Virus record (IMG/VR): IMGVR_UViG_3300042389_000805
Span: 1-38,049 of that record
Length of the DNA: 38,049 nucleotides
Strand: one strand, 5' to 3'
Origin: a virus
Shown one piece after another: positions 7,355 through 14,859 of this stretch. Position 1 is the stretch's first letter. Each line of letters starts with the position of its first letter. A program made the translations under genes and the position numbers. Under the pieces are notes generated by a model. The model was not told the DNA's origin. It worked only from the letters and a program-made list of their open reading frames with translations, and did not search any database.

Positions 7355-7862
7355 GGTTATTACAATACACGACATAAACGGCACGGACGCGGTAACAACC
7401 ACCGAGGCGCGTATCATTGAAGAACTAATAATGCAGGGCGGACTAAAGCCAATTATTACCTTTATGAATATTTTAAAGGCAATGAGTGTAGCGCGGCAAA
7501 TTAGAGACGAAGCAGGATATAAAGAAGTATCTAGGGGATACAAAGAGGCGTTTAACGAGGCGGTGGATATGCTAAACACAAAACAGGGGACTATTGCAGC
7601 AAAGGCAGAACTTCCCAAAACGCAACGGACGGACGCAAAACCATGCAAGGATTGTGGTCATTTAGTTTTATGGCTCAAAGGCTCTGAAAAATCCGTTCCT
7701 GTTTTTGCTGAAAATGTAGGCATGAACGAAATGGTATTTAATCCTGACGTACATAAAACGCACTATTTTAACGACTGCAAAAGGTTGCGGGGCGCGAATA
7801 AAACAAATAAATTTACACCACCTGACGCAGAAACGCGCAAAGACCAGGCTAAACTATTTTAA
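7347..7862 (+). CDS. Hypothetical protein with putative C-terminal zinc ribbon
   Basis: 171 residues. The N-terminal ~85 are helical; the C-terminal part has CKDCGH, then HKTHYFNDC about 40 residues later, giving potential Cys/His zinc ligands in a C-x2-C...H-x5-C layout. Such a region could bind nucleic acid. Coupled to the preceding gene by overlap and 3 bases before the methyltransferase-like gene. No named family recognised. Confidence 0.65.
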   Translation: MNKVITIHDINGTDAVTTTEARIIEELIMQGGLKPIITFMNILKAMSVARQIRDEAGYKEVSRGYKEAFNEAVDMLNTKQGTIAAKAELPKTQRTDAKPCKDCGHLVLWLKGSEKSVPVFAENVGMNEMVFNPDVHKTHYFNDCKRLRGANKTNKFTPPDAETRKDQAKLF

Positions 7863-7865
7863 AAG

Positions 7866-8567
7866 ATGAACTTTTTAATAGGCTTCGAGGAAAGCCAAAC
7901 CGTAACCATTGAATTGAGGGCATTAGGAATAAACGCCTTTAGTTGCGACTTAAAAGACTGTTCAGGCAGGCATCCTGAGTGGCACTTGAAAATGGATATA
8001 TTTGAGGCGTTACGGCTTAAAAAGTGGGACTTTATCGGGTTGCATCCAGTTTGCACAAAGATGACTTTATCGGGAAATAGGACATACGCAAAAGGTAAGC
8101 CAAAGCACCAGGAACGGATTGAGGCAACGGAGTGGACAATACAGTTATGGGGGTATGTTTGCAGTATTTGCGATCACGTTTACATGGAAAATCCGATGGG
8201 CGCAATGAATGGGAACAAAAAACTGCCAAAGCCGCAAATTATACAGCCGTATTTTTTTGGTGATGAGTTCCAAAAAACAACGTGTTTGTGGTTAAAGGGG
8301 TTAGACCCGTTATACCATAACAAAACTGCAAATCTTTTTGATAGCAATGTTAGCCATGTTGGAAAAGGGGAAATGTTTGAATGGGTAAGTAAAGAGGGAA
8401 AACAAAAAAGACAGCCTCTTTGGTTTGCACAGGCCAAAGGCTTTGGGGGCGCAAAAGCGGCAAAAGACTGGAAGCAAACAAGAAGTAAAACATTTCCAGG
8501 CATAGCCAAAGCCATAGCAAACCAGTGGGGCAAAACTTTATTAGAAAAATATCAAACAGCAAAATAA
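7866..8567 (+). CDS. DNA cytosine methyltransferase-like protein (phage type)
   Basis: 233 residues. The N-terminus IGFEESQTVTIELRALG resembles the SAM-binding motif I region of C5 methyltransferases; CDL at 27-29 fits motif II; HPVCTKMTLSGNR (60-72) corresponds to the HPPCT...SG motif IV of phage cytosine methyltransferase-like proteins with its Cys at 63; ENP at 108-110 is motif VI. It is shorter than bacterial Dcm-type enzymes and has no evident target-recognition domain, as usual for this phage family. No restriction partner is seen, so self-protection of phage DNA is the likely role. Activity is inferred. Confidence 0.75.
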   Translation: MNFLIGFEESQTVTIELRALGINAFSCDLKDCSGRHPEWHLKMDIFEALRLKKWDFIGLHPVCTKMTLSGNRTYAKGKPKHQERIEATEWTIQLWGYVCSICDHVYMENPMGAMNGNKKLPKPQIIQPYFFGDEFQKTTCLWLKGLDPLYHNKTANLFDSNVSHVGKGEMFEWVSKEGKQKRQPLWFAQAKGFGGAKAAKDWKQTRSKTFPGIAKAIANQWGKTLLEKYQTAK

Positions 8568-8568
8568 A

Positions 8569-8694
8569 ATGACAGAAATAACAGCAAACGGCGGAAGTGC
8601 GGTAATAATAGGAATGCTACGCTTTTGCCTCGGTGCGGTTTTCACAATTGCACTACTTACATTTTTAAACAGAAATAGCAAATATGAAGATTAA
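8569..8694 (+). CDS. Small single-span membrane protein
   Basis: 41 residues: short polar N-terminus, one hydrophobic segment (MLRFCLGAVFTIALLTFL), polar C-terminus NRNSKYED. ATG one base after the methyltransferase-like stop; the end overlaps the next gene by 11 bases, consistent with real coupled translation. Function unknown. Confidence 0.6.
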   Translation: MTEITANGGSAVIIGMLRFCLGAVFTIALLTFLNRNSKYED

Positions 8695-9043
8695 AATTAC
8701 GGGCAAAAGTCAAGAACTTTTTGAGCATTATCTAACCGCCGTATTAAACTTTGCAGCAGTGGCAGCAATGGGCGGACATATTCCAACACAAAGGGACATT
8801 GAGAAGCCGGATATTTTTGGTCGTTATTGGTATAGAGAAAAGGAGGGCGCAACACTAGACCGCTTCAATATCTATCCACTAAGCAACGACTATTTCGCAA
8901 ACGTGACAGAACAGGGCGAAAACTACATTGTGCTAGATTTTTGGTACAGGCATGATCGATCAAGCGGCGGCTCTTTTGTTGCGGCGTTGTGCAATTTGCT
9001 TGTAATCCGTTTTTTCGATAACGTTTCAATTATTGCGGAATGA
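8684..9043 (+). CDS. Hypothetical protein
   Basis: 119 residues, soluble; contains AAVAAMGGHIPT and FWYRHDRSSGG, reminiscent of small Bacteroidota phage proteins but not assignable. Overlaps both neighbours by a few bases, so embedded in the early operon. Confidence 0.7.
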   Translation: MKIKITGKSQELFEHYLTAVLNFAAVAAMGGHIPTQRDIEKPDIFGRYWYREKEGATLDRFNIYPLSNDYFANVTEQGENYIVLDFWYRHDRSSGGSFVAALCNLLVIRFFDNVSIIAE

Positions 9044-9285
9044 ATACACCAACAACCGAACAAATAAGAGCCGCAACACAAAACGTACTTCGCTTAATTG
9101 AGGATAATTTTGGCAAGGATAATCAACATTATATTGCACTAAATACGCCGCAATATTTGCCACGCGTTGAACTTGAAAAGGGCGTTTATAGTGTGAGTAT
9201 TTTACACGCTAATTTTAAAGCAAAGGACAACCATCGAGCGGCGGCGGTTTGTATGGAATATTTAAACTTGAATAAAAAAATATGA
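9040..9285 (+). CDS. Hypothetical protein
   Basis: 81 residues, soluble, no family recognised. ATGA overlap with the gene before and the VRR-NUC gene after, so translated as part of that block. Confidence 0.65.
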   Translation: MNTPTTEQIRAATQNVLRLIEDNFGKDNQHYIALNTPQYLPRVELEKGVYSVSILHANFKAKDNHRAAAVCMEYLNLNKKI

Positions 9286-9692
9286 AAAAACAGGACGAAT
9301 ATAAAATGCAAGCCGCTTTTGTTTACGCGGTGCAGATGAAATACAAGGGTAGTGTTATTGTATTTTCAGATACGGCGGCACATATCGGTAAAACAATGCA
9401 GCAGCAACAAAGGGCAAATAAACTGAGCAGCAATTTAAAGCAGCCGGATATGGCAATATTTGCGATGTCCGAAATTTACGGGGCATTGTTGATTGAATGG
9501 AAATCAAAAAGCCCCTACAAAAAAAACAGCACCGAACTACTAAAAAATGAACACGTAGAGGCGCAAAGCAAAGCATTGCATGAACTGAAAATGAGGGGTT
9601 ACGCGGCTGTTTTTTGCTGGGACGTGCATACCGGGTTGCAATATTTAGAAGACTACCTAAACAATAAAATAATTCAACAAAAATATGAATAA
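9282..9692 (+). CDS. VRR-NUC domain nuclease
   Basis: 136 residues. VRR-NUC layout: N-terminal EYKMQAAFVYAV helix, NLKQPDMAIF with candidate catalytic Asp56, ALLIEWKS with the Glu72-Trp-Lys74 pair, a helix with EAQSKALHELKMRGYAAVFCW containing Gln95, and a closing helix. Small stand-alone VRR-NUC proteins in phages act as structure-specific (Holliday-junction or flap) nucleases; here it would resolve intermediates made by RecT and YqaJ. Family call confident, substrate inferred. Confidence 0.85.
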   Translation: MKKQDEYKMQAAFVYAVQMKYKGSVIVFSDTAAHIGKTMQQQQRANKLSSNLKQPDMAIFAMSEIYGALLIEWKSKSPYKKNSTELLKNEHVEAQSKALHELKMRGYAAVFCWDVHTGLQYLEDYLNNKIIQQKYE

Positions 9693-9786
9693 GGAAATAT
9701 TAAAGCAAACAGCATGGGAGGCAATTGCATGGACAATAATTGTTTTATTTGTTGCAGCATTGGGCGTTAATGCAATTTTTGAATAA
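9685..9786 (+). CDS. Small single-span membrane protein
   Basis: 33 residues: MNKEILKQTAWEAIAW then a hydrophobic run TIIVLFVAALGVNAIF. It overlaps the VRR-NUC end by 8 bases. Second tiny membrane protein of this operon besides 8569. Function unknown. Confidence 0.55.
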   Translation: MNKEILKQTAWEAIAWTIIVLFVAALGVNAIFE

Positions 9787-9806
9787 CTTTTTAAAATACA
9801 AAAAAA

Positions 9807-10160
9807 ATGACAGTAAATGAATTAATGATAGGGAATATTGTCGAGTACAACGACACAAGTATGACCGTTTTGGGTATAATGCAAAATAGTGTGATTTTGG
9901 ACGGTGTTAATAGTTTGATTGACATTGAACTAATAAGCCCAATATTGCTATCAGAAAATATACTATTAAGTATTGGGTTTCAACTAGAATTAACTGCAAA
10001 AACTAGGCAATACAAAAAAGGATTGGTTAGGATTAATTATGTTTTTGATGGACGTTTAAAAGGTAAAGTATTTATTGCTTTTGCCAATATAGTCTATGAA
10101 AACTACGACGCAATTAAGTATGTTCACCGCATTCAAAACCTAATAACTACCACATCGTAA
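9807..10160 (+). CDS. Hypothetical protein with ELMIGN-type N-terminus
   Basis: 117 residues. The opening NELMIGNIVEYND resembles the LRIGN start common in Bacteroidota phage proteins of unknown function; the rest is beta-rich. ATG follows AAAATACAAAAAA. No role can be assigned. Confidence 0.7.
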   Translation: MTVNELMIGNIVEYNDTSMTVLGIMQNSVILDGVNSLIDIELISPILLSENILLSIGFQLELTAKTRQYKKGLVRINYVFDGRLKGKVFIAFANIVYENYDAIKYVHRIQNLITTTS

Positions 10161-10175
10161 ACCGCACAATAAATT

Positions 10176-10730
10176 ATGATAACAATAGAAACAAAGCGCG
10201 GTCAAATTACAACAGAAACCAAGCCAGTAATTCGCAATTTGGTAGAGGCATTGCCGGACGGCCAGCACATTGTAAATATTTACACGGTTGGTAGTGCAAT
10301 AAGTGAAGCGTCTAAAATTGCAGAATGGTACAATTCAATACCGTCCGATTTCCAAGATTTGGACACGCTGCAAAAGGCATTAGACGGAATGGCCTATTAT
10401 TGCTTTTTATATACAAACGAATTAGGTCTTGCTTCGCAAGAAAAGCGAGTTGCGCAAACTAATAGCGAGGTTGGTTATGCAGTTGAAAAAATGAAATTAC
10501 GCAGCAGTGGGGATAATTTTACAGATGCTAACGCAAAGGCAAAGATTGCAAGCGCGGAAATGATGCAGATTGAAGCAATTGCAGAGGCTCACCATGAAGT
10601 TGTAGCGGCTCAATTAAAAGCACTTGACGGAATGCAAAGGGCGATGATGATGCGTATATCTCAATTGAAAAAAGAACGGGAATATATGTCAGTAGGTAAT
10701 AATTACAATTTTGGACACGAACAAAAATAA
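10176..10730 (+). CDS. Hypothetical helical protein
   Basis: 184 residues; N-terminal ~50 mixed, then long helices with likely coiled coil (AKAKIASAEMMQIEAIAEAH, then AQLKALDGMQRAMMMRISQL). No family recognised. Located between the ELMIGN-type gene and a small coiled-coil gene in the early operon. Confidence 0.7.
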   Translation: MITIETKRGQITTETKPVIRNLVEALPDGQHIVNIYTVGSAISEASKIAEWYNSIPSDFQDLDTLQKALDGMAYYCFLYTNELGLASQEKRVAQTNSEVGYAVEKMKLRSSGDNFTDANAKAKIASAEMMQIEAIAEAHHEVVAAQLKALDGMQRAMMMRISQLKKEREYMSVGNNYNFGHEQK

Positions 10731-10737
10731 TAATACA

Positions 10738-10944
10738 ATGACAAAAGAACAAGCAACAGAAAATTTTAACGCCATGCCAAGGGATATAAGAACGACTATA
10801 ATTGCCCATGAATTAAAACTTGAAATACAGATAATTAATCGAGAAAAAAAGGCGGCAATTTTGGCACACGCCAAAAGAGTTAAAGAAATAAACGAAAGGA
10901 TAAAAAGACTTGAAGATAGTTTAAGTGCATTAAAGTACGATTAA
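10738..10944 (+). CDS. Hypothetical coiled-coil protein
   Basis: 68 residues from the ATG at 10738, chosen because it directly follows an A-rich leader; the in-frame TTG at 10711 lies inside the previous gene. The C-terminal two thirds form a charged coiled coil (HAKRVKEINERIKRLEDSL). Function unknown. Confidence 0.65.
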   Translation: MTKEQATENFNAMPRDIRTTIIAHELKLEIQIINREKKAAILAHAKRVKEINERIKRLEDSLSALKYD

Positions 10945-10955
10945 GCAGAAATAAT

Positions 10956-11165
10956 ATGAAAAAATACAGACTAATACAATTAATTACAGGGGTTCACTAT
11001 ATCCATCATTGGGATTATTCTTATGGTCTCAAACTTCCATTTGTAGATGTTGCATATTTTGAAAAATACGGCTGGAGAAAAATAAATATATCAAACCTAA
11101 AGGATAAAAATGGCAATAAAATAAAGAAGCCATACCACAACTGCACAAAAACAGGAATATATTAA
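10956..11165 (+). CDS. Hypothetical protein
   Basis: 69 residues, basic and Tyr/His-rich, no family recognised. ATG after AAATAAT, 11 bases from the preceding gene. Confidence 0.6.
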   Translation: MKKYRLIQLITGVHYIHHWDYSYGLKLPFVDVAYFEKYGWRKINISNLKDKNGNKIKKPYHNCTKTGIY

Positions 11166-11177
11166 TAGGTATGAACC

Positions 11178-11558
11178 ATGAACAAAGCACAAAAAGAAAC
11201 ACTCAGTAAGTTTGCAAAAACAAGCGAGCCAGTACCGCTACAAACTTACATCAAGGCGCACCACATCACAAAACGCGATCTAAAACGCGCCGAAAAAATG
11301 GGCATTGCAACGGTAACGCATGGACATATATTTGTTACGGGCAAATACGCGCCGCGCAAACGACAAATAAAACCGACTGACAAAATGATGCAAGTGATTA
11401 GGCAGGTGCAAAACGGCTCTGAGTACTCAAATGAGATAGCGGAACAAATAGGCAGTACTACTGAAAAGGTGCGGAATATTTTGTATCGTGCTTTTAAGGC
11501 GGGCTTATTGCAAAGGCAGGAAAATAAAAGACGCGGCGGTATTAGGTATTTTATTTAA
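11178..11558 (+). CDS. Putative winged-helix DNA-binding protein
   Basis: 126 residues, strongly basic. Residues ~70-126 read as a winged helix: KMMQVIRQVQNGSEYSNEIA, then IGSTTEKVRNILYRAFKAGL as recognition helix and QENKRRGGIRYFI as wing. The N-terminal part (TYIKAHHITKRDLKRAEKMG) may be a second helix-turn-helix. It is the best candidate in this window for a transcription regulator and sits shortly before repeated promoter B, but that it binds those sites is only inference. Confidence 0.65.
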   Translation: MNKAQKETLSKFAKTSEPVPLQTYIKAHHITKRDLKRAEKMGIATVTHGHIFVTGKYAPRKRQIKPTDKMMQVIRQVQNGSEYSNEIAEQIGSTTEKVRNILYRAFKAGLLQRQENKRRGGIRYFI

Positions 11559-11574
11559 AAATCAAACAAAAAAT

Positions 11575-11841
11575 ATGTACAAAATAATTATTACAACAAT
11601 TAAGGGGTGGATTTTGCACCCGTTTTCGTGGTCAAAATGGGTAGACATTCAGACGTTTTCTTTTCTAGGCGAAGCGTTTTTGTTACAAGCAAAAATAAAC
11701 AAGGTGTCAAACTTAAAGCGGTTTAGAGTGCAAAGAACGAGACAGGATAGGCTATCTGCAACAAACGTAGGGGCAATAAACATTGAGGAACTAGAAAAAC
11801 GGGATTTGATTTCCTATGATGTTGAGTATTTTAAATTGTAG
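11575..11841 (+). CDS. Hypothetical protein
   Basis: 88 residues from the ATG at 11575 after CAAACAAAAAAT; an upstream in-frame start would lie within the winged-helix gene. N-terminal hydrophobic patch around IIITTIKGWILHPFSW, then a basic middle. Last gene of the early operon before the promoter B region. No family recognised. Confidence 0.65.
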   Translation: MYKIIITTIKGWILHPFSWSKWVDIQTFSFLGEAFLLQAKINKVSNLKRFRVQRTRQDRLSATNVGAINIEELEKRDLISYDVEYFKL

Positions 11842-11869
11842 TAAGTTGTTGATAATTAGCACGTTATAA

Positions 11870-11951
11870 ACTTTCAATTGTTTTTGAAAAATAAAAATGA
11901 AAAAAAGTTTATTAAATGTTACCACTTTAATGCGAAGTGGGCGTATCTTTG
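11870..11951 (+). promoter_or_regulatory. Repeated promoter, copy B
   Basis: -7 box TATCTTTG at 11944-11951, TTACC at 11919-11923, spacing exactly 20 as in copies A and C. The upstream box at 11870-11898 keeps TTTCA-N8-TGAAA although the 8-nt centre differs from A and C, which points to selection on the half-sites. Drives the 12008-13019 gene group. Confidence 0.8.
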
Positions 11952-12007
11952 TATCATCAAAAACGCACAGCGCGGTAATTTACTCACTCACTTAAATACT
12001 TAAAATT

Positions 12008-12184
12008 ATGATTTACGCACCAAAAGTAACAGCATATCAAAAAGCACTACATATAATAAGGATTGTTAAAAACGTAGGCAAATCAATTGATTACGCAATT
12101 GATATTGTTGCGTGGTACACAATGACTGACAGCGAGCAAAAAGAGGTGGAGTGTTTAGTCTTGGCAAACTTTAACAAAGTATAA
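12008..12184 (+). CDS. Small hypothetical protein, first gene of the promoter B unit
   Basis: 58 residues, beginning MIYAPKVTAYQKALHIIRI. Leader ACTCACTCACTTAAATAC then TTAAAATTATG. No family recognised. First gene after promoter B, which argues that it is expressed despite its size. Confidence 0.65.
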   Translation: MIYAPKVTAYQKALHIIRIVKNVGKSIDYAIDIVAWYTMTDSEQKEVECLVLANFNKV

Positions 12185-12249
12185 TCCATTAACATTCCAC
12201 AAAACGCCCGCCTAAAAACGGGCAAATTTCACTCAATAAAATATAAATT

Positions 12250-12399
12250 ATGCTATACGTTAGAACCCCATTACACGGGAACGAATTTAAAGTTTGCGAC
12301 GAATTGACCGACGACGTGGTTGCTATTTTTTTTAATCAAAAAGATGCAATTGATTACGTCAACTGGAAAACAAATAAACAAGTAACTTTCACTCAATAA
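12250..12399 (+). CDS. Small hypothetical protein
   Basis: 49 residues (MLYVRTPLHGNEFKVCDELT start). Preceded by TTTCACTCAATAAAATATAA, a leader repeated almost exactly before the next gene, whose copy overlaps this gene's stop codon. Function unknown. Confidence 0.55.
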   Translation: MLYVRTPLHGNEFKVCDELTDDVVAIFFNQKDAIDYVNWKTNKQVTFTQ

Positions 12400-12409
12400 A
12401 ATATAAGCA

Positions 12410-12694
12410 ATGTCAAATACTTTGAAATTAAAAGCGCGGCACCAGGATAGCGTAATTGGCCAAATATTATCGGTAAAATCTGCTGTAAATTATCACAATG
12501 ATGTAGTATTGCCGCGCTACAAAGAAATGGACGTTTGGGAGGCAAACGAATATGAAGTATTAAACCAAAAAAATCTAACAGAACTGGAACGGCTGGAAAA
12601 TTACATCAAACACCACGAAGCACTTTTTAATGAGTTACTTTGTGAGTACGATTTAACCGTTACTACTTTTCTTGCAAAATATATAAAAAACTAA
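12410..12694 (+). CDS. Hypothetical helical protein
   Basis: 94 residues, charged and helical (LTELERLENYIKHHEALFNE), no family recognised. Third gene of the promoter B unit. Confidence 0.65.
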   Translation: MSNTLKLKARHQDSVIGQILSVKSAVNYHNDVVLPRYKEMDVWEANEYEVLNQKNLTELERLENYIKHHEALFNELLCEYDLTVTTFLAKYIKN

Positions 12695-12698
12695 AAAT

Positions 12699-13019
12699 AT
12701 GGCGCAAATAGTAAAATCTGAAACAGGTCATTGGGTAGGCAAAGAGATTTACCCAGGTGAACAATATTTTTCGCATAGTGAACATAGATACCGGCATCCG
12801 GCAATAAAAATGCTAACAGTGGATTTTGATGAAATCCAAGCAGATATTTATAAGCACCTGCAAATATCTGTTTATCCGCAAACGCCGCAATCTTTAGTAA
12901 AAAAACTGGCAATAGACCTTTGCCATGAAAGTATTGGTGTTATTTATTTGATTGACTATAAATCGCCATTTGGTGTTAGAAAAATAATCGACTTTAGCCC
13001 TAAGCAATACACTCAATAA
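12699..13019 (+). CDS. Hypothetical protein
   Basis: 106 residues, His/Tyr-rich N-terminal half with HWVGKEIYPGEQYFSHSEHR, no family recognised. Starts 4 bases after the preceding gene in the promoter B unit. Confidence 0.65.
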   Translation: MAQIVKSETGHWVGKEIYPGEQYFSHSEHRYRHPAIKMLTVDFDEIQADIYKHLQISVYPQTPQSLVKKLAIDLCHESIGVIYLIDYKSPFGVRKIIDFSPKQYTQ

Positions 13020-13032
13020 AACACAAAACACA

Positions 13033-13086
13033 ATGACTGAAAAATACGAAGAGGTGTTAACCCTTGATATAGGCGTTACAGTTTAA
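13033..13086 (+). CDS. Possible 17-residue leader peptide
   Basis: ATG after an ACACAAAACACA leader and a CACTCAATAAAA element, encoding MTEKYEEVLTLDIGVTV. It ends inside the hairpin-prone stretch just before promoter I. It could be a short leader or a chance ORF. Confidence 0.25.
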   Translation: MTEKYEEVLTLDIGVTV

Positions 13087-13105
13087 AAAAACTGCATTAT
13101 CTTTG
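13076..13105 (+). promoter_or_regulatory. Bacteroidota-type promoter I
   Basis: -7 box TATCTTTG at 13098-13105, possible upstream element TTACA at 13076-13080 (spacing 17, shorter than the other sites). An imperfect palindrome CAGTTTAAAAAAACTG lies between them. The gene at 13121 starts only 15 bases after the -7 box, so its mRNA would have a very short leader. Confidence 0.55.
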
Positions 13106-13120
13106 CGCAAAAAAATAACC

Positions 13121-13465
13121 ATGACAGAGCAAACAACGGATTTATTTTTGACCTTTTACATGCAGATTATGGCAGCCATATCCGGCGCGGGCATCGGAAC
13201 TGCGATATGGTTATTAATGCGAGATATTGGCTACCCACTATATTTTGTAATGGATTGGCTAAGGCAAAGGCATAAAGCAAAATACGGCATTGTTAAAAAT
13301 TCGCCTTATATGCTGCTTACTGACCACCCTTTTGTTATTTGCGGCGCGGTCGGGTTGCTTGTGTCGGTATTCCCGTTTATAGGCGTTCGGTTTGCTTTGT
13401 TTTCTACCAGTGGGGCGTTAGTCCTGGGTTACATACTCATTAGGTACATCAAAAAATTGCCGTAA
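13121..13465 (+). CDS. Membrane protein, three predicted segments
   Basis: 114 residues from the ATG at 13121; the longer frame from TTG 13103 would begin inside the -7 box. Hydrophobic segments around IMAAISGAGIGTAIWLLM, VICGAVGLLVSVFPFIGV and LFSTSGALVLGYILI, short basic C-terminus. A holin-like size and topology, but located away from the transglycosylase gene; no family recognised. Its stop overlaps the next ATG (TAATG). Confidence 0.65.
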   Translation: MTEQTTDLFLTFYMQIMAAISGAGIGTAIWLLMRDIGYPLYFVMDWLRQRHKAKYGIVKNSPYMLLTDHPFVICGAVGLLVSVFPFIGVRFALFSTSGALVLGYILIRYIKKLP

Positions 13466-13611
13466 TGACTGAGCGGAATGGAAGTTTTAATAAAGGTTGC
13501 AAATATGCGTTTATTTTTAGTGCCTGCATTTGGATGCTAATTTATGCAGTTTTTAAGATGCGATCTTTATTTGGTTGGAGTTTTTGTATTTTATTTTTAT
13601 ATTTTTATTAA
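13465..13611 (+). CDS. Small membrane protein
   Basis: 48 residues with two hydrophobic segments (AFIFSACIWMLIYAVF and FGWSFCILFLYFY). Start overlaps the preceding stop, and the terminator at 13632-13662 follows at once, so the two membrane genes form one unit behind promoter I. Confidence 0.55.
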   Translation: MTERNGSFNKGCKYAFIFSACIWMLIYAVFKMRSLFGWSFCILFLYFY

Positions 13612-13631
13612 GTGAGATTATTTTAATTTTG

Positions 13632-13662
13632 GCCGCTCCGTTGTAAATCGGGCGGCTTTTTT
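13632..13662 (+). terminator. Intrinsic terminator with TTGTAAAT loop, copy 1
   Basis: GCCGCTCC/GGGCGGC stem around the loop GTTGTAAATC, followed by six T. From about 13638 the sequence is identical for 27 nt to the terminator at 16216-16246. Confidence 0.85.
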
Positions 13663-13682
13663 ATTGATTATCAATCGTTTAT

Positions 13683-13776
13683 CTACTTTCAGAAGTTTTT
13701 GAAAAATAAAAATGTAATTTTATGAAAAATAATTGCTTTTTTGTTACCACTTTAATAAAGTAGTACCGTATCTTTG
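13683..13776 (+). promoter_or_regulatory. Repeated promoter, copy C
   Basis: Upstream box 13683-13713 is identical to that of copy A; TTACC at 13744-13748 and TATCTTTG at 13769-13776 with the same 20-nt spacer. Between box and core this copy carries about 10 more bases than A. Drives the 13827-15620 group. Confidence 0.8.
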
Positions 13777-13826
13777 TATCATCAAAAAGCGGTAACGCAC
13801 TCACTTAATCTTAAAATATAAAAATT

Positions 13827-14078
13827 ATGATTTACTTATCAATACCATTCAGCGCAACACACCCAAGGGAAGTAGCAAAACGCACAGGAGCAAAATGGAA
13901 TCCAAATACAAAACTTTGGAGCATTGAAGCAGAAAACGAAAACGAGATTAGCCCAAAATTGCGCCCGTACATTGTTACAAGTAGCACACCAGCAGCCGCA
14001 CCAAAAACAAACCAAGTTGACCAAACCAAAGTTTTTGGCACAATGGACTGGTTAATGAGCGGCATGAATGCAGAATAA
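13827..14078 (+). CDS. DUF5710-like small protein
   Basis: 83 residues. Residues 1-38 (YLSIPFSATHPREVAKRTGA then KWNPNTKLWSI) match the pattern of DUF5710 (YLNVPFxEKDEAKxLGARWDxxxKxWYV), a short domain found in phage and mobile-element proteins, often with DNA-metabolism enzymes. The C-terminal tail is low complexity (PAAAPKTNQVDQT) ending FGTMDWLMSGM. First gene behind promoter C. Domain call from pattern, biological role unknown. Confidence 0.7.
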   Translation: MIYLSIPFSATHPREVAKRTGAKWNPNTKLWSIEAENENEISPKLRPYIVTSSTPAAAPKTNQVDQTKVFGTMDWLMSGMNAE

Positions 14079-14133
14079 TTTGCAAATTTTAATCGAACCA
14101 CAGGGAATTATTCACTTTAAAACATAAAATACA

Positions 14134-14535
14134 ATGTCAAAAGAATTATCATTACAAGTACTCGAAAACCTAAAAGTAAACTTTTCCGATTTAAAAACAT
14201 TGGCTTTTTCCGATTGGGAGCAAAGAAATGAAGTTCGTAAATTTTTGGAATATGAAGGCGAAGGCTTTAAATTGGAAGGGAATGGATTTGGGGCATATTT
14301 GGAGGATGGGGAAAATGTACACTATATCCATTTTGACAGCGACGCACCGGAATATATTTTCTTAGAAAAAAGCGTAGATTATCCGGTACTTTATAGCGGT
14401 ACTGATATTTTGGACTACAATAGGGTTTTATTCCAGTCCGAGGATGGATTTTGCGCAAACTATGACCACAGCAGGGAATTTTTCTTTGATTTTGAAAACC
14501 ACTCCGACGACTTGATCGAAGAGTGGGAGGCATAA
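14134..14535 (+). CDS. Strongly acidic hypothetical protein
   Basis: 133 residues, very rich in Asp/Glu and aromatic residues (EYEGEGFKLEGNG, HFDSDAPEYIFLE, FFFDFENHSDDLIEEWEA). No family recognised. Same length and similar charge to the 3963 product but no clear sequence match. Leader ATTCACTTTAAAACATAAAA. A DNA-mimic or inhibitor role is a hypothesis from charge only. Confidence 0.7.
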   Translation: MSKELSLQVLENLKVNFSDLKTLAFSDWEQRNEVRKFLEYEGEGFKLEGNGFGAYLEDGENVHYIHFDSDAPEYIFLEKSVDYPVLYSGTDILDYNRVLFQSEDGFCANYDHSREFFFDFENHSDDLIEEWEA

Positions 14536-14549
14536 AAACTAACGCTTAT
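14533..14549 (+). repeat. 17-nt direct repeat, copy 1
   Basis: TAAAAACTAACGCTTAT, beginning with the stop codon of the 14134 gene; exact second copy at 14857-14873 begins with the stop codon of the 14581 gene. The pair marks a duplicated intergenic junction. Confidence 0.85.
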
Positions 14550-14580
14550 TAATTCACTCACTTTTTAAAATATAAAAATT

Positions 14581-14859
14581 ATGTCAATTCAAGTAAAAAG
14601 ACACTGCATGAGGTCTTACGATTTATTGCAACAATTAAGGGACGTTTCGCCAATGCCTATGGAACTTGACGAAATGGAGCAACAAACATCGTTAGGTATT
14701 ATCAAAAAATTAAAAGCGGTTCTTGATAGTGAATATGTTAAATCTTTGCCAAGTTCAAAGGTTATAGTTTCGGGCGGCAACGACCATTATAACTGGTTTA
14801 AGTCCGACTTTAAATCGGCTGCGGCTGAAATTTATAGCGAATGCAAGGATTATCTTTAA
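14581..14859 (+). CDS. Hypothetical protein
   Basis: 92 residues, no family recognised; contains SLPSSKVIVSGGNDHYNWFK. Leader TTCACTCACTTTTTAAAATA followed by TAAAAATTATG, the repeated leader type. Flanked by the two copies of a 17-nt repeat, so the gene itself may be a cassette. Confidence 0.65.
   Translation: MSIQVKRHCMRSYDLLQQLRDVSPMPMELDEMEQQTSLGIIKKLKAVLDSEYVKSLPSSKVIVSGGNDHYNWFKSDFKSAAAEIYSECKDYL

Noticed and set aside
7866-8567. Complete restriction-modification system
   Set aside because: Neither neighbour shows a restriction endonuclease motif; the methyltransferase-like gene appears solitary.
13121-13465. Assignment as the holin
   Set aside because: Size and three membrane segments fit, but it is about 10 kb away from the transglycosylase gene in a different transcription unit, and similar membrane proteins lie elsewhere; kept as membrane protein of unknown role.
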